64,000 bases of DNA from Amphibalanus amphitrite (Eukaryota; Arthropoda; Thecostraca; Balanomorpha; Balanidae). The DNA is taken from assembly GCF_019059575.1 (NCBI RefSeq), contig NW_024881587.1, forward strand, positions 1,083,315-1,147,314. The letters run 5' to 3'. Numbering within the stretch: position 1 is the stretch's first letter; the number at the start of each line of letters is the position of its first letter. Below, piece after piece: positions 56,113-64,000 of this stretch. The notes below the pieces were generated by a model. The model did no database searches. It had not been told where the DNA came from and saw only the letters and a program-made list of their open reading frames with translations. Position numbers and translations under genes: made by a program.

Positions 56113-56166
<54 letters not shown>

Positions 56167-56975
56167 AGGGAGAGGGAGAGGGAGAGGGAGGGAGGGAGGG
56201 AGGGAGGAGAGAGGTCCTAATCTAATCGGACGAGCCCGTTTCGAGAAATGCCTACTGGGACACCACGGGTGAGGGTCCATGGGCCCCAGGTGCAAGGGGC
56301 CCGGGCCCCCGGGTGGATGGAGCCCGGGCCCCTGTGGATGGGCCCGGGCCCCGGGTGGATGGAGCCCGGCCCTCCGGGAGAACGAGGCCCGGGCCCCCGG
56401 GTGGATGGGGCCGGGCCCCCGGGAGAACGAGGCCCGGGCCCCGGGTGGATTGAGCCCGGGCCCCGGGTGGATGAAGCCCCGGGGCCCGGGCCCCCGGGTG
56501 GATTGGACCCGGGCCCCCGGAAGAACGGGGCCCGGGCCCCCGGGAGAACGGGGCCCGGGCCCGGGTGGACGGAGCCCGGACCCTGGTGGATGGGCCCGGG
56601 CCCGGGAGAACGGACCCGGGCCCCGGGTGGATGGAGCCCCGGGGCCCGGGCCCCCGGTTGGATTGGACCCGGGCCCCCGGTTGGATTGGACCCGGGCCCC
56701 GGGAGAACGGGACCCGGGCCCCCGGGAGAATGGGGCCCGGATTCCTGGGAGAACGGGGCGCGGGCCCCTGGTGGATGGGTCCCGGGCCCGGGAGAACGGG
56801 GCCCGGACCCCTCGGAGAACGGGACCCGGACCCCTCGGAGAACGGGACCCGGGCCCTCGGGTGGACGGGGCCCGGGCCCCCTGGTGGACGGGCCCCGAAG
56901 CCCGGGTGGATGGGGGTCCGGGCCCGTGTGGATGGGGCCCAGGCCCCGCGGGTGGATGGGGCCCGCTAGGGTGAC
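56113..56975. repeat. GA tract and CCCGGGCCCCCGGGTGGATG minisatellite
   Basis: A GA run (56113-56218) changes into GGGA units. From about 56280 a 20-30-bp minisatellite of GGGCCCGGGCCCCCGGGTGG type runs to 56975. Long proline/glycine-rich frames (up to 363 codons) on both strands come from the repeat. Confidence 0.88.
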
Positions 56976-57153
56976 CTGCTTGCTCCGCAACGGAGTATTT
57001 TTGATCGGTGAGCGTTTGGTTGGTCATGTCTCCGTGGGCTATGTATCCATTTCGGTCGATTGCTTTTTGACGGCTTAACATTTTGGTTTGGGAAAAATAT
57101 CTATCGCATCGAGGTGCCCGTGTCAGATAAGTGTGCGTTCTGCTATAGAACAT

Positions 57154-58391
57154 GTCAAGTGTATTTTATAACATAGGTTGACGTAGGTTATTGAAAAATG
57201 AAAGCCAGCGATTAATTGCCATGTAGATGTTTGAAACATTCCTATATTTTCAAGAATACCTACTGTTGCTCGTCTTGCAAAAGCGATGATTGGATCTTGG
57301 ACAAAATTTAATGCTCTTTCCAACGATGCCATTTTCAATTGTCAAACGTACCAGGTTATGCAGCAAAACCCATGTATTTAAGCAAGTGACACATCATGGA
57401 CAAATACTATGTTCTCCAGCAATTTGTTCCACCTTGTTTTTGATCAATTAGCTTTTCACATGTTTTCAAGGGAGGCGGTACATTTCTCTTGCCTATAGGT
57501 GTTACTTGAGTTCGCCCCGTCTGACGGTCACCCGAAAATAGTATAAGGTCCAAAATCCGTCTGAAACGTCAATCTTTTAAGCAAAAGTGCCTCACAGGTG
57601 CACGTGGTGCGTGCCATTTCCTGCATCGCACATCATTCGATAGCCCGTTCGATTCACTACACGATACTGTGTTCCCCGTGCCGATCGGGTCCACGGTTAC
57701 CGAGATATTGCACGGGGACCGGACCCGTGTCGGGCAAATTTAGCCATTTTCCCCCGATTTTGCAAGCCGACTTATACATGTAAAGTCTATGACGCGAATT
57801 TGCACTTTTTAGGCACGCGCCATGTGCTCACCATCGGCCCGATGGAAATGAGACCCCTAAAAGACCCGTTGTCCATCCTTGTTCTATAAGTTGCGCAAAT
57901 TTCACGCGCTAGGTGCAACGGTCTGCAAGCCTGTACCCCGCGCTAAGTAACACCATGGAGTGACACCATGCCGGGACCTCGGTAACAGACAGAATCTACG
58001 TCACCACATTACCACACCACAACAAACACGGCCCAAGGCAAAACATGTCCCATATGAGCGCGTTAAGATTTCTTGTGAGCGAATTCACGTAATGAAGAAG
58101 AATAATTGCACAATCTACTACAGCAGCCAATATATGACTTAGGACATGCACATGGGACTACAAAGTACATACATCATATCTTGTCCGACAGAAGCAGGCA
58201 ACAGCTCCGTTTGCATATATGCTATGCATATTACGGAAGGGGTACATTTCGGCCTCGAAAGATAAGAATTCATACTTCACAGTACCTAACAGTACCTATA
58301 TTTCTGTCGTGGTCAATGTGCGTGGAAATTGAACACGGGTGATTACCGAGCTATTGTTCTATCAAAACTTTCCGATTCAAACTCGCTCAGG
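57154..58391. other. Interior of the hAT-type element, no gene
   Basis: AT-rich with frames of at most about 78 codons and no hAT transposase motifs. 57590-57790 resembles the 'clause' type of repeat (TTACCGAGATATTGCACGG word) seen elsewhere in the window. Confidence 0.45.
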
Positions 58392-58949
58392 CAGGGTTGT
58401 GCTTGACTCATGAGTCGAGTCAGAAATTTGACTCAACTCTGATTCAAATGAGTTAGATTTGAGTCGAGTCGGATAAAATGTTGAGCTGTTGAGTTGAGTC
58501 AGAGTTGAGTCGGACAAAAATATTAAGGTGTTGAGTTGAGTCAGAGTTGAGTCAGCAAAATAACTTTTGACATTGAGTTGAGTCAAAAACATTTAGGAAC
58601 ATGAGTCAGCTGACTCAACTTTCTAGAAACAATATAAAGTATAAGTTTTTCATTCCCCCCCCCCCCCCCCGCTAAACAACTCAGGCCTGGCCCTGCTGCC
58701 GGATTTTTTCACCCCCCTCCCCGCTCAACAACTTTTTTATCTGAGTCAATTTTGAGTCAACACACTTGACTCAACAAAAACAAATTGAGTCAAGTTTGAG
58801 TCAACTCATATTTTCATTGAGCCGCTTGAGTCATGAGTCGAGTCAAGGGAATAAATCAGCTCCTTGTTTGAGTCAGAGTTGAGTCAGGGCATTCTGAAGT
58901 TGAATGATGAGTCGAGTCGGCAAATTTTTTTGAGTCGAGCACAACCCTG
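58392..58949. mobile_element. hAT-type MITE made of GAGTCA arrays, 558 bp
   Basis: Ends are CAGGGTTGTGCTTGACTCA and the inverse of CAGGGTTGTGCTCGACTCA. Both are flanked by CGCTCAGG (58384-58391 and 58950-58957), an exact 8-bp target duplication. The body is almost entirely GAGTCA/TGAGTTGAGTC words in both orientations, broken by two C-runs around 58656-58725. Confidence 0.88.
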
Positions 58950-59111
58950 CGCTCAGGGTTATCGTGCAAATAAAGGGGGCCCGCCCAGCAGAATGCGTAT
59001 GAAATATGGAGAGATTCTGAAAAATGGGTCGGGGGCCCGCACACTAGGGGGCCCGCTTTGGAGGCGATGACCCCCCCGAAATGAAATCCTGGCTGCGCCA
59101 CTGTCTCCGAT

Positions 59112-59896
59112 CCCCGCGTGGTCCTTTCTGATACATCTGAACGGGACACAATCATCGTGCGGAGATGCTCAGGCGACTCAGGTGACCCCAGAATCCGACA
59201 AAGTGCCGCCAAGTCACATTTAGTAATCAGCTCATCAATTTTGAGCCATCCCAGTTCTTTTAAAGCGGGAGTAATATGCTGAGACCTCTTTAGTCCGGAG
59301 ATGATCCTGGCACCAAAATTTAGAACTTTCTGGATCCTATACTTTTGAGTTTTGGTGCAGCCGCCCCAAACGGTCAGACAGTAAGTGATGTGGGGATAAA
59401 CAAGCCCTTCGATGATAACTTTTTTGGTCTCGTGTGGTAGTCGGTGGCTCAGCTTTGCAAGTCCCACCAACATGCCATAACAGCGCCTGATGACGGCAGA
59501 TATCTGGAGGTCCCAATTGAGATAAGAGTCCAAAGTTATGCCAAGAACCTTCACAGAAGGAGAAGGACTGATGAGCTGTTCCCCAAAATGAATTTTAAAT
59601 GTTTCGTTGATTTCTAAGTGAATTCGCTTAGACTTCACGACCAAGAGATCTGTTTTTGAGGGATTAATTTTTAAACGATTTTGAGTAAACCAATTCAAAA
59701 CAATTTTGAGCGTGTTCTCTACTCTAGTACGGAGGTCACCCACGTTGGCCGGAGCATCCGCATTGATAAACTGCGCGTCGTCGGCATACATGATGAGCTG
59801 TCCGTGGCGAATAAAAGAAGGTAAATCGTTGGTAAATAGTAAAAACAAGATCGGTCCCAAAGTACTCCCTTGGATCACGCCATGTGTCACCGCCAC
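59112..59896 (-). pseudogene. LINE reverse transcriptase, 5'-truncated
   Basis: About 260 residues on the minus strand. GVIQGSTLGPILFLLFTNDL and LIMYADDAQFI are reverse-transcriptase core motifs (the YADD box carries two catalytic aspartates). KINPSKTDLLVV and VKVLGITLDSYLNWDLQI are the following thumb-side motifs, and YCLTVWGGC occurs later. The fingers part, the endonuclease and ORF1 are missing. The frame is open up to the hAT insertion; residues after TTRGSE in this frame belong to the inserted element. Confidence 0.9.
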
Positions 59897-60562
59897 TGGC
59901 GGTGTTTACGCATCTCGCGCTCCGGTATCAATCCGATACGGTGGTCTGGTGCGTATGCCACCGCCAATAAACTTTTCTACATCGTCACCCATGGGCGAAG
60001 CTTCCTATACAGTTTGTGTGGCACCGGCCCCACCAAACCTTAGGCATTTCTACACCTTCAAATTTGGTAAAAGACCGAGAAGAGCTTTAAAGGGACCCTC
60101 CCACCTTAACATTAGATTTGAGTTGAGATAGCCAAAATGGGGTCCCTGGCTCACAATTACCGGTTTCGGCACTAACAACATCGAGAAATGCCTTAAATCG
60201 GAAATATTGAATTTCAAAATTGCAGCATTTTGATTCAGAGGGGCTAATGCATAGGAATACCCCTCTGAATGTGTGACGTCAGAGCAGATATCTAACGATT
60301 TTTAAATGTTTGACTAAAACGTTTTGTAGCACGCGGTGGTATATCCTGCTTTGCGCGCAACAAATGCCGCACTTTCAAATAAAGTCGCTAGGAACAGCGG
60401 AGATCCCAAAAAGTAAACAAAAGTACCTAAAAGTCTAATATCTTGAAAACCGGTGAATATTTTTCGATGAAATTTGGTAGATATTCATTTTTGCTCTTTC
60501 TGAACCGAGCGACATCACTTTCATGCCAATTCATTAACTTTTTTGAAGGTGGGAGGGTCCCT
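59897..60562. other. Unassigned sequence beside the LINE
   Basis: An open plus-strand frame covering 59880-60131 shows no known motif. AT-rich sequence without coding signals follows. GGGAGGGTCC(C)TTTAA appears at the right edge, and the inverse word GGGACCCTCCCACCTT at 60090, suggesting another inverted-repeat element at about 60088-60565. Confidence 0.45.
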
Positions 60563-60742
60563 TTAACCCTCGCCCGTATAGGGGGGGTCGAACGGACCCC
60601 CCCCCCCCCATGGTTTTTTTGCGAATAACTCGCGTAAAAAGCGGCCGATCGCGACGAAACTTTCAGTACCCTCGCGTTCATCAATTTCACACCTACCCTG
60701 AAAATTTCATGACCCTGACCCAAATGACCTTTGACCTGTGAC
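60563..60742 (+). mobile_element. TTAA-family element, copy I (left end only)
   Basis: TTAACCCTCGCCCGTATAGG, then G/C runs, then GCGAATAACTCGCG, AAAGCGGCCGATCGC and ACTTTCAGTACCCTCGCG, ending in ACCTTTGACCTGTGACC. Nearly identical to the left end of copy D. It stops where the GAGTC element begins and does not resume after it. Confidence 0.75.
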
Positions 60743-60745
60743 CAG

Positions 60746-60966
60746 ACTTGTAAACGACTCTGAGTTGATTCGTGAATCGACTCAGAATCAAACCGTTTTT
60801 CGATGAGTTATGAGTTGATTCGAGTCACTTCATCGAGGAACTTGATGAGTCAGGAGTTGATTCGAATCAATTAAATTTAACATCATGAGTCATTTGATGA
60901 ATCGATTCAAATTTTCAGACTCAAACAAAGAATCGACTAAAAAAAAATTTGAGTCGTTTACAAGTC
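60746..60966. repeat. Third GAGTC-type inverted-repeat element
   Basis: ACTTGTAAACGACTC (60746-60760) is repeated in perfect inverse form at 60951-60965. The interior is GAGTTGATTCGAATCA-type words in both orientations, as in 10352-10740 and 58392-58949, but with different termini. No clear target duplication. Confidence 0.7.
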
Positions 60967-61288
60967 ACCATCAACACCCTAATAATCAATGCTAGATCAC
61001 CCCCTCAGCTTTAGCCATCACTTAACTCCATATTTCAGACTTACAAGAGCCTCAGAGGCTCAGGCACAGGCGCCTAATGAGCCAAAAGCATTTGGCAGTT
61101 GGTAGGTACTTAGTCTTACCAAACCAAGTGCCTGCTACACTACCTAGGTACCTACATTTTACATGTCAGAAGTCAGAATTGACACCTGCGGCTGCCTCCC
61201 CTTCTCCCAGTCCCAATTTGGTCCCAATAATCAATCAACAGCATAAGAGTTTGGGCGTCTATAGAGTCAAATACGCCCAAACTACCTA
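60967..61288. other. AT-rich spacer, nothing recognised
   Basis: No gene. Its last bases (ending in A at 61288) form the left flank of the tandem unit. Confidence 0.45.
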
Positions 61289-62887
61289 TCTACTATTATA
61301 AATCTTAAAAAGTCCGCCGCCGCCCACGCCCACGCCGCCGTCGGGGTTACTCCCAAAAAGGCTTATCGCGGCGCCGTCGATTGACGCAGGACGGTGAAAT
61401 TTTGACGACTCGTGGGTCACGTCATTCAACAGGTCGTATTAAATTTTGGGCACGATGCGGCCGGGGGTGCGCCCGTGGCGCGTGCTCATGTGCGCCATAG
61501 GGTTAGCATTAGAATCGGCAAAAACAGGCCATTGCTCGGGAACGGTAAGGGCTACGGGGATGAAATTTTCACACCAAGTCGAGCGCGTGCACTCAATTGT
61601 CGTATTAAATTTTCGAGGGTGTGGGTTCAGCGGTGTGCACGTGATGGGGCCGCGACCGGCGCCGAGCAGAGGGCACGTGCTTAAGGCTCAGTTGTTCGCT
61701 TAGAAAACTGAGTGAAAAGCATCAGAGCCAACGAAGGCCGACACAAGGCACCGCTCGCCAAGGGGATTTGCCAGTAAATACAATTAATTTGTTTTTGCAA
61801 TATCTCAGCCGTTTCTGGGCCGATTTAGCTGAAACTTGGACTGTCGGTGGTAGTGTAGTGTAGGGTAGGGTAGGGTAGGGTAGGGTAGGGGATTGTAGGG
61901 TAGGGTTGGGTAGGGGATTGTAGGGTAGGGTAGGGTAGGGTAGGGGATTGTAGGGGATTGTAGGGTAGGGTAGGGTAGGGTAGGGTAGGGTAGGGTAGGG
62001 TAGAGTTAGGTAGGGTAGGGTATGGTAGGGTAGGGTAAGGTAGGGTAGGGTAGGGTAGTGTAAGGGTAGGGTATGGTAGGGTAGGGTAGGGTAGTGTAAG
62101 GGTAGGGTAGGGTATGGTAGGGTAGGGTAGGGTAGGGTAGGTTAGTGTAGGAGTAGGGTAGGGTAGGGTAGGAGTAGGGTAGGGTAGGGTAGGGTAGGGT
62201 AGGGTAGGGTAGTGTAAGGGTAGGGTATGGTAGGGTAGGGTAGGGTAGGGTAGTGTAAGGGTAGGGTAGTGTAGGGTAGGGTAGGGTAGGGTAGGGTATG
62301 GTAGGGTAGGGTAGCGTAGGGTAGGGTAGGGTAGGGTAGGAGTAGGGTAGGGTAGGGTAAGGGTAGGGTAAGGTAGGGTGGGGTAGGGTAGGGTAGGGTA
62401 GGAGTAGGGTAGGGTAGGGTAGGGTAGGGTAGGGTAGGGTAGGGTAGGGTAGGGTAGGGTAGGTAGGGTAGGGTAAGGTAGGGTAGGGTAGGGTAGGTAG
62501 GGTAGGGTAGGTTAGTGGTAAGGTAGGGTAGGGTAGTGTAGTGTAGGGGTAGGGTAGGGTATGGTAGGGTAGGGTAGGGTAGGGTATGGTAGGGTAGGGT
62601 AGGGTAGGGTAGGGTAGGGTAGGGTAGTGTAGGGGTAGGGTAGGGTAGGGTAGGGTAGGGTAGGGTAGGGTAGGGTAGGGTAGGGTTGCATTGAGTAACA
62701 TCCTAACTTACAAAGGGCTCGAACAACTCGCATGCATCACCATCATACTTTACAGTTCAATTAAAAGCAGTTACCAAGTTCTACACAAATAATACCAATA
62801 AAAATGCAACTTTCTTCACCCAAACTAATGCATCCGTTAATCATACATATCAAAATATACAGTTATCGCGTGAACCTGTACCTCTAG
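61289..62887 (+). mobile_element. Helitron-like unit 1 (1599 bp)
   Basis: Begins TCTACTATTATAAATC directly after an A, similar to the TC-start termini of animal Helitrons. It contains a CCGCCGCCCACGCCCACGCC tract, a unique part with a 90-codon frame (61412-61684) that I do not consider a gene, a TATCTCAGCCGTTTCTGGGC 'clause' block, a TAGGG array and about 200 bp of AT-rich sequence ending CTAG. The identical start recurs immediately at 62888. No Rep/helicase is present. Confidence 0.6.
61849..62687. repeat. TAGGG pentamer array 1
   Basis: About 840 bp of TAGGG/GGGTA units with variants (TAGTGTAGG, GGGGATTG, TAGGAG). The 'YPTLPYPTLP' frame is its translation. The unit is a pentamer and differs from the TTAGG arthropod telomere repeat. 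Confidence 0.92.
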
Positions 62888-64000
62888 TCTACTATTATAA
62901 ATCTTAAAAAGTCCGCCGCCGCCCACGCCCACGCCGCCGTCGGGGTTACTCCCAAAAAGGCTTATTGCGGCGCCGTCGATTGACGCAGGACGGTGAAATT
63001 TTGACGACTCGTGGGTCACGTCATTCAACAGGTCGTATTAAATTTTGGGCACGATGCGGCCGGGGGTGCGCCCGTGGCGCGTGCTCATGTGCGCCATAGG
63101 GTTAGCATTAGAATCGGCAAAAACAGGCCATTGCTCGGGAACGGTAAGGGCTACGGGGGTGAAATTTTCACACCAAGTCGAGCGCGTGCACTCAATTGTC
63201 GTATTAAATTTTCGAGGGTGTGGGTTCAGCGGTGTGCACGTGATGGGGCCGCGACCGGCGCCGAGCAGAGGGCACGTGCTTAAGGCTCAGTTGTTCGCTT
63301 AGAAAACTGAGTGAAAAGCATCAGAGCCAACGAAGGCCGACACAAGGCACCGCTCGCCAAGGGGATTTGCCAGTAAATACAATTAATTTGTTTTTGCAAT
63401 ATCTCAGCCGTTTCTGGGCCGATTTAGCTGAAACTTGGACTGTCGGTGGTAGTGTAGTGTAGGGTAGGGTAGGGTAGGGTAGGGTAGGGGATTGTAGGGT
63501 AGGGTTGGGTAGGGGATTGTAGGGTAGGGTAGGGTAGGGTAGGGGATTGTAGGGGATTGTAGGGTAGGGTAGGGTAGGGTAGGGTAGTGTAAGGGTAGGG
63601 TAGGGTATGGTAGGGTAGGGTAGGGTAGGGTAGGTTAGTGTAGGAGTAGGGTAGGGTAGGGTAGGAGTAGGGTAGGGTAGGGTAGGGTAGGGTAGGGTAG
63701 GGTAGTGTAAGGGTAGGGTATGGTAGGGTAGGATAGGGTAGGGTAGGGTAGTGTAAGGGTAGGGTAGTGTAGGGTAGGGTAGGTAGGGTAGGGTATGGTA
63801 GGGTAGGGTAGCGTAGGGTAGGGTAGGGTAGGGTAGGAGTAGGGTAGGGAGGTAAGGGTAGGGTAAGGTAGGGTGGGGTAGGTAGGGTAGGTGGAGTAGG
63901 GTAGGGTAGGGTAGGGTAGGGTAGTAGGTAGGGTAGGGTAGGTAGGGTAGGGTAGGTAGGTAGGGTAGGTAAGGTAGGGTAGGGTAGGGTAGGTAGGGTA
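62888..64000 (+). mobile_element. Helitron-like unit 2 (runs off the window)
   Basis: Starts exactly 1599 bp after unit 1 and is nearly identical to it through 63450, with very few single-base differences (for example C to T near 62966 and A to G near 63159). It then continues into its own TAGGG array, whose variant order first matches unit 1 and then drifts by deletions. The join to unit 1 reads CCTCTAG/TCTACTATT. Confidence 0.6.
63448..64000. repeat. TAGGG pentamer array 2
   Basis: Same pentamer and same order of early variants (GGGGATTG pairs, TTGGG, TAGTGTAAGGG) as array 1, with segments missing and more tetramer/GTAGG slips towards the window edge. It is a copy of array 1. Confidence 0.9.

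Larger units (their letters stand above)
56032..59103. mobile_element. hAT-type element, 3072 bp, inserted in the LINE
   Basis: Ends are CAGTGGCGCAGCCAGG (56032-56047) and its exact inverse (59088-59103). Both are flanked by TCTCCGAT (56024-56031 and 59104-59111), a perfect 8-bp target duplication. Just inside both ends a CCCCCCCGAAAT word and GGGGCCCGCTnTGG are shared in inverse orientation. No transposase is seen. The interior holds a GA tract, a GGGCCC minisatellite (56280-56975), about 1.4 kb of AT-rich sequence and a second hAT-type element (58392-58949). Confidence 0.88.
55690..59896 (-). mobile_element. 5'-truncated non-LTR retrotransposon (LINE), split by a hAT insertion
   Basis: Two pieces of one LINE: the reverse transcriptase part at 59112-59896 and the C-terminal part with 3' UTR at 55690-56031, separated by 56032-59103. 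Removing the insert and one copy of TCTCCGAT joins the two in frame. The 3' end runs into a TATG/CATA microsatellite (about 55690-55730), usual for CR1/Jockey-type elements. The 5' end stops just before the GVIQGS motif, a typical 5' truncation, so it cannot move by itself. Confidence 0.85.

Noticed and set aside
56062-57153. Long proline/glycine-rich open frames (up to 363 codons) that look like collagen or a mucin
   Set aside because: Frames stay open on both strands and in several phases because the DNA is a GGGCCC-type minisatellite; there is no signal peptide or non-repeat domain.
61412-61684. 90-codon frame repeated at 63011-63283
   Set aside because: It is repeated only because the whole 1599-bp unit is duplicated; no motif, and overlapping frames are equally open.
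62006-62701. 231-codon frame of PTLPY repeats
   Set aside because: It is the translation of the TAGGG pentamer array, which gives a 5-residue repeat in any frame.
61849-64000. Telomere
   Set aside because: The unit is TAGGG and not TTAGG, the array is interstitial within a duplicated mobile unit, and unrelated sequence separates the two arrays.
1-64000. CRISPR array, operons or prophage
   Set aside because: Repeats have no regular spacer pattern, genes have introns or eukaryotic promoters, and mobile elements are eukaryotic types.

Overview
The window looks like nuclear DNA of an arthropod. It has a spliced gene with GT-AG introns, GC-rich coding sequence in AT-rich non-coding DNA, ADAM/reprolysin-type metalloproteases of the kind expanded in chelicerates and crustaceans, and dense mobile DNA (Tc1/mariner, hAT-type, TTAA/piggyBac-type, non-LTR LINE, Helitron-like, tRNA-derived SINE). 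A crustacean such as a barnacle would fit, but this is a guess. I see no bacterial operon, CRISPR array, rRNA or intact tRNA gene.

Genes. Three intact intronless paralogues encode 587-residue secreted zinc metalloproteases: 8009-9772 (-), 16716-18479 (-) and 49684-51447 (+). They share a promoter module of about 190 bp (E-box, CRE-like TGACGTCA, CCAAT, TATA) and about 80 bp of 3' flank. Their differences form a mosaic that suggests gene conversion. A fourth, short piece of the same gene lies inside a repeat at 11131-11275. The only spliced gene is a four-exon gene of about 194 codons at 46482-48185 (+); I do not recognise it with certainty. A 351-residue Tc1/mariner transposase sits in a complete element at 6316-7647.

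Layout. 0-6.3 kb: a TTAA-ended element, a mariner relic with perfect terminal repeats, and older repeat debris. 6.3-7.65 kb: the complete Tc1/mariner element. 7.9-18.8 kb: metalloprotease copies 1 and 2, separated by a hAT-like GAGTC element, the captured gene fragment and a TTAA element. 18.8-24.4 kb: mostly unassigned, with a 52-bp perfect palindrome and a 1-kb inverted-repeat element. 24.4-28.1 kb: a repeat array interrupted by a 2.87-kb hAT-type element with a perfect 8-bp target duplication. 28-34.2 kb: three TTAA elements. 34.2-46.4 kb: no recognisable gene, with GC-rich islands in AT-rich DNA. 46.4-51.5 kb: the spliced gene and metalloprotease copy 3. 51.9-55.5 kb: a decayed mariner copy and two more TTAA elements. 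55.7-59.9 kb: a LINE split by a 3.07-kb hAT-type element, itself holding a 558-bp hAT-type MITE, both with perfect 8-bp duplications. 60.5-64 kb: a truncated TTAA element, a third GAGTC element, and a head-to-tail tandem of a Helitron-like unit filled with TAGGG repeats.

The most interesting systems are (1) a family of about nine TTAA-ended non-coding elements full of AGGTCA half-sites and TGACGTCA motifs, (2) hAT-like elements whose bodies are GAGTC arrays, and (3) a candidate Helitron tandem with a CTAG/TC junction. All coordinates come from reading by eye; no alignment or database search was run.
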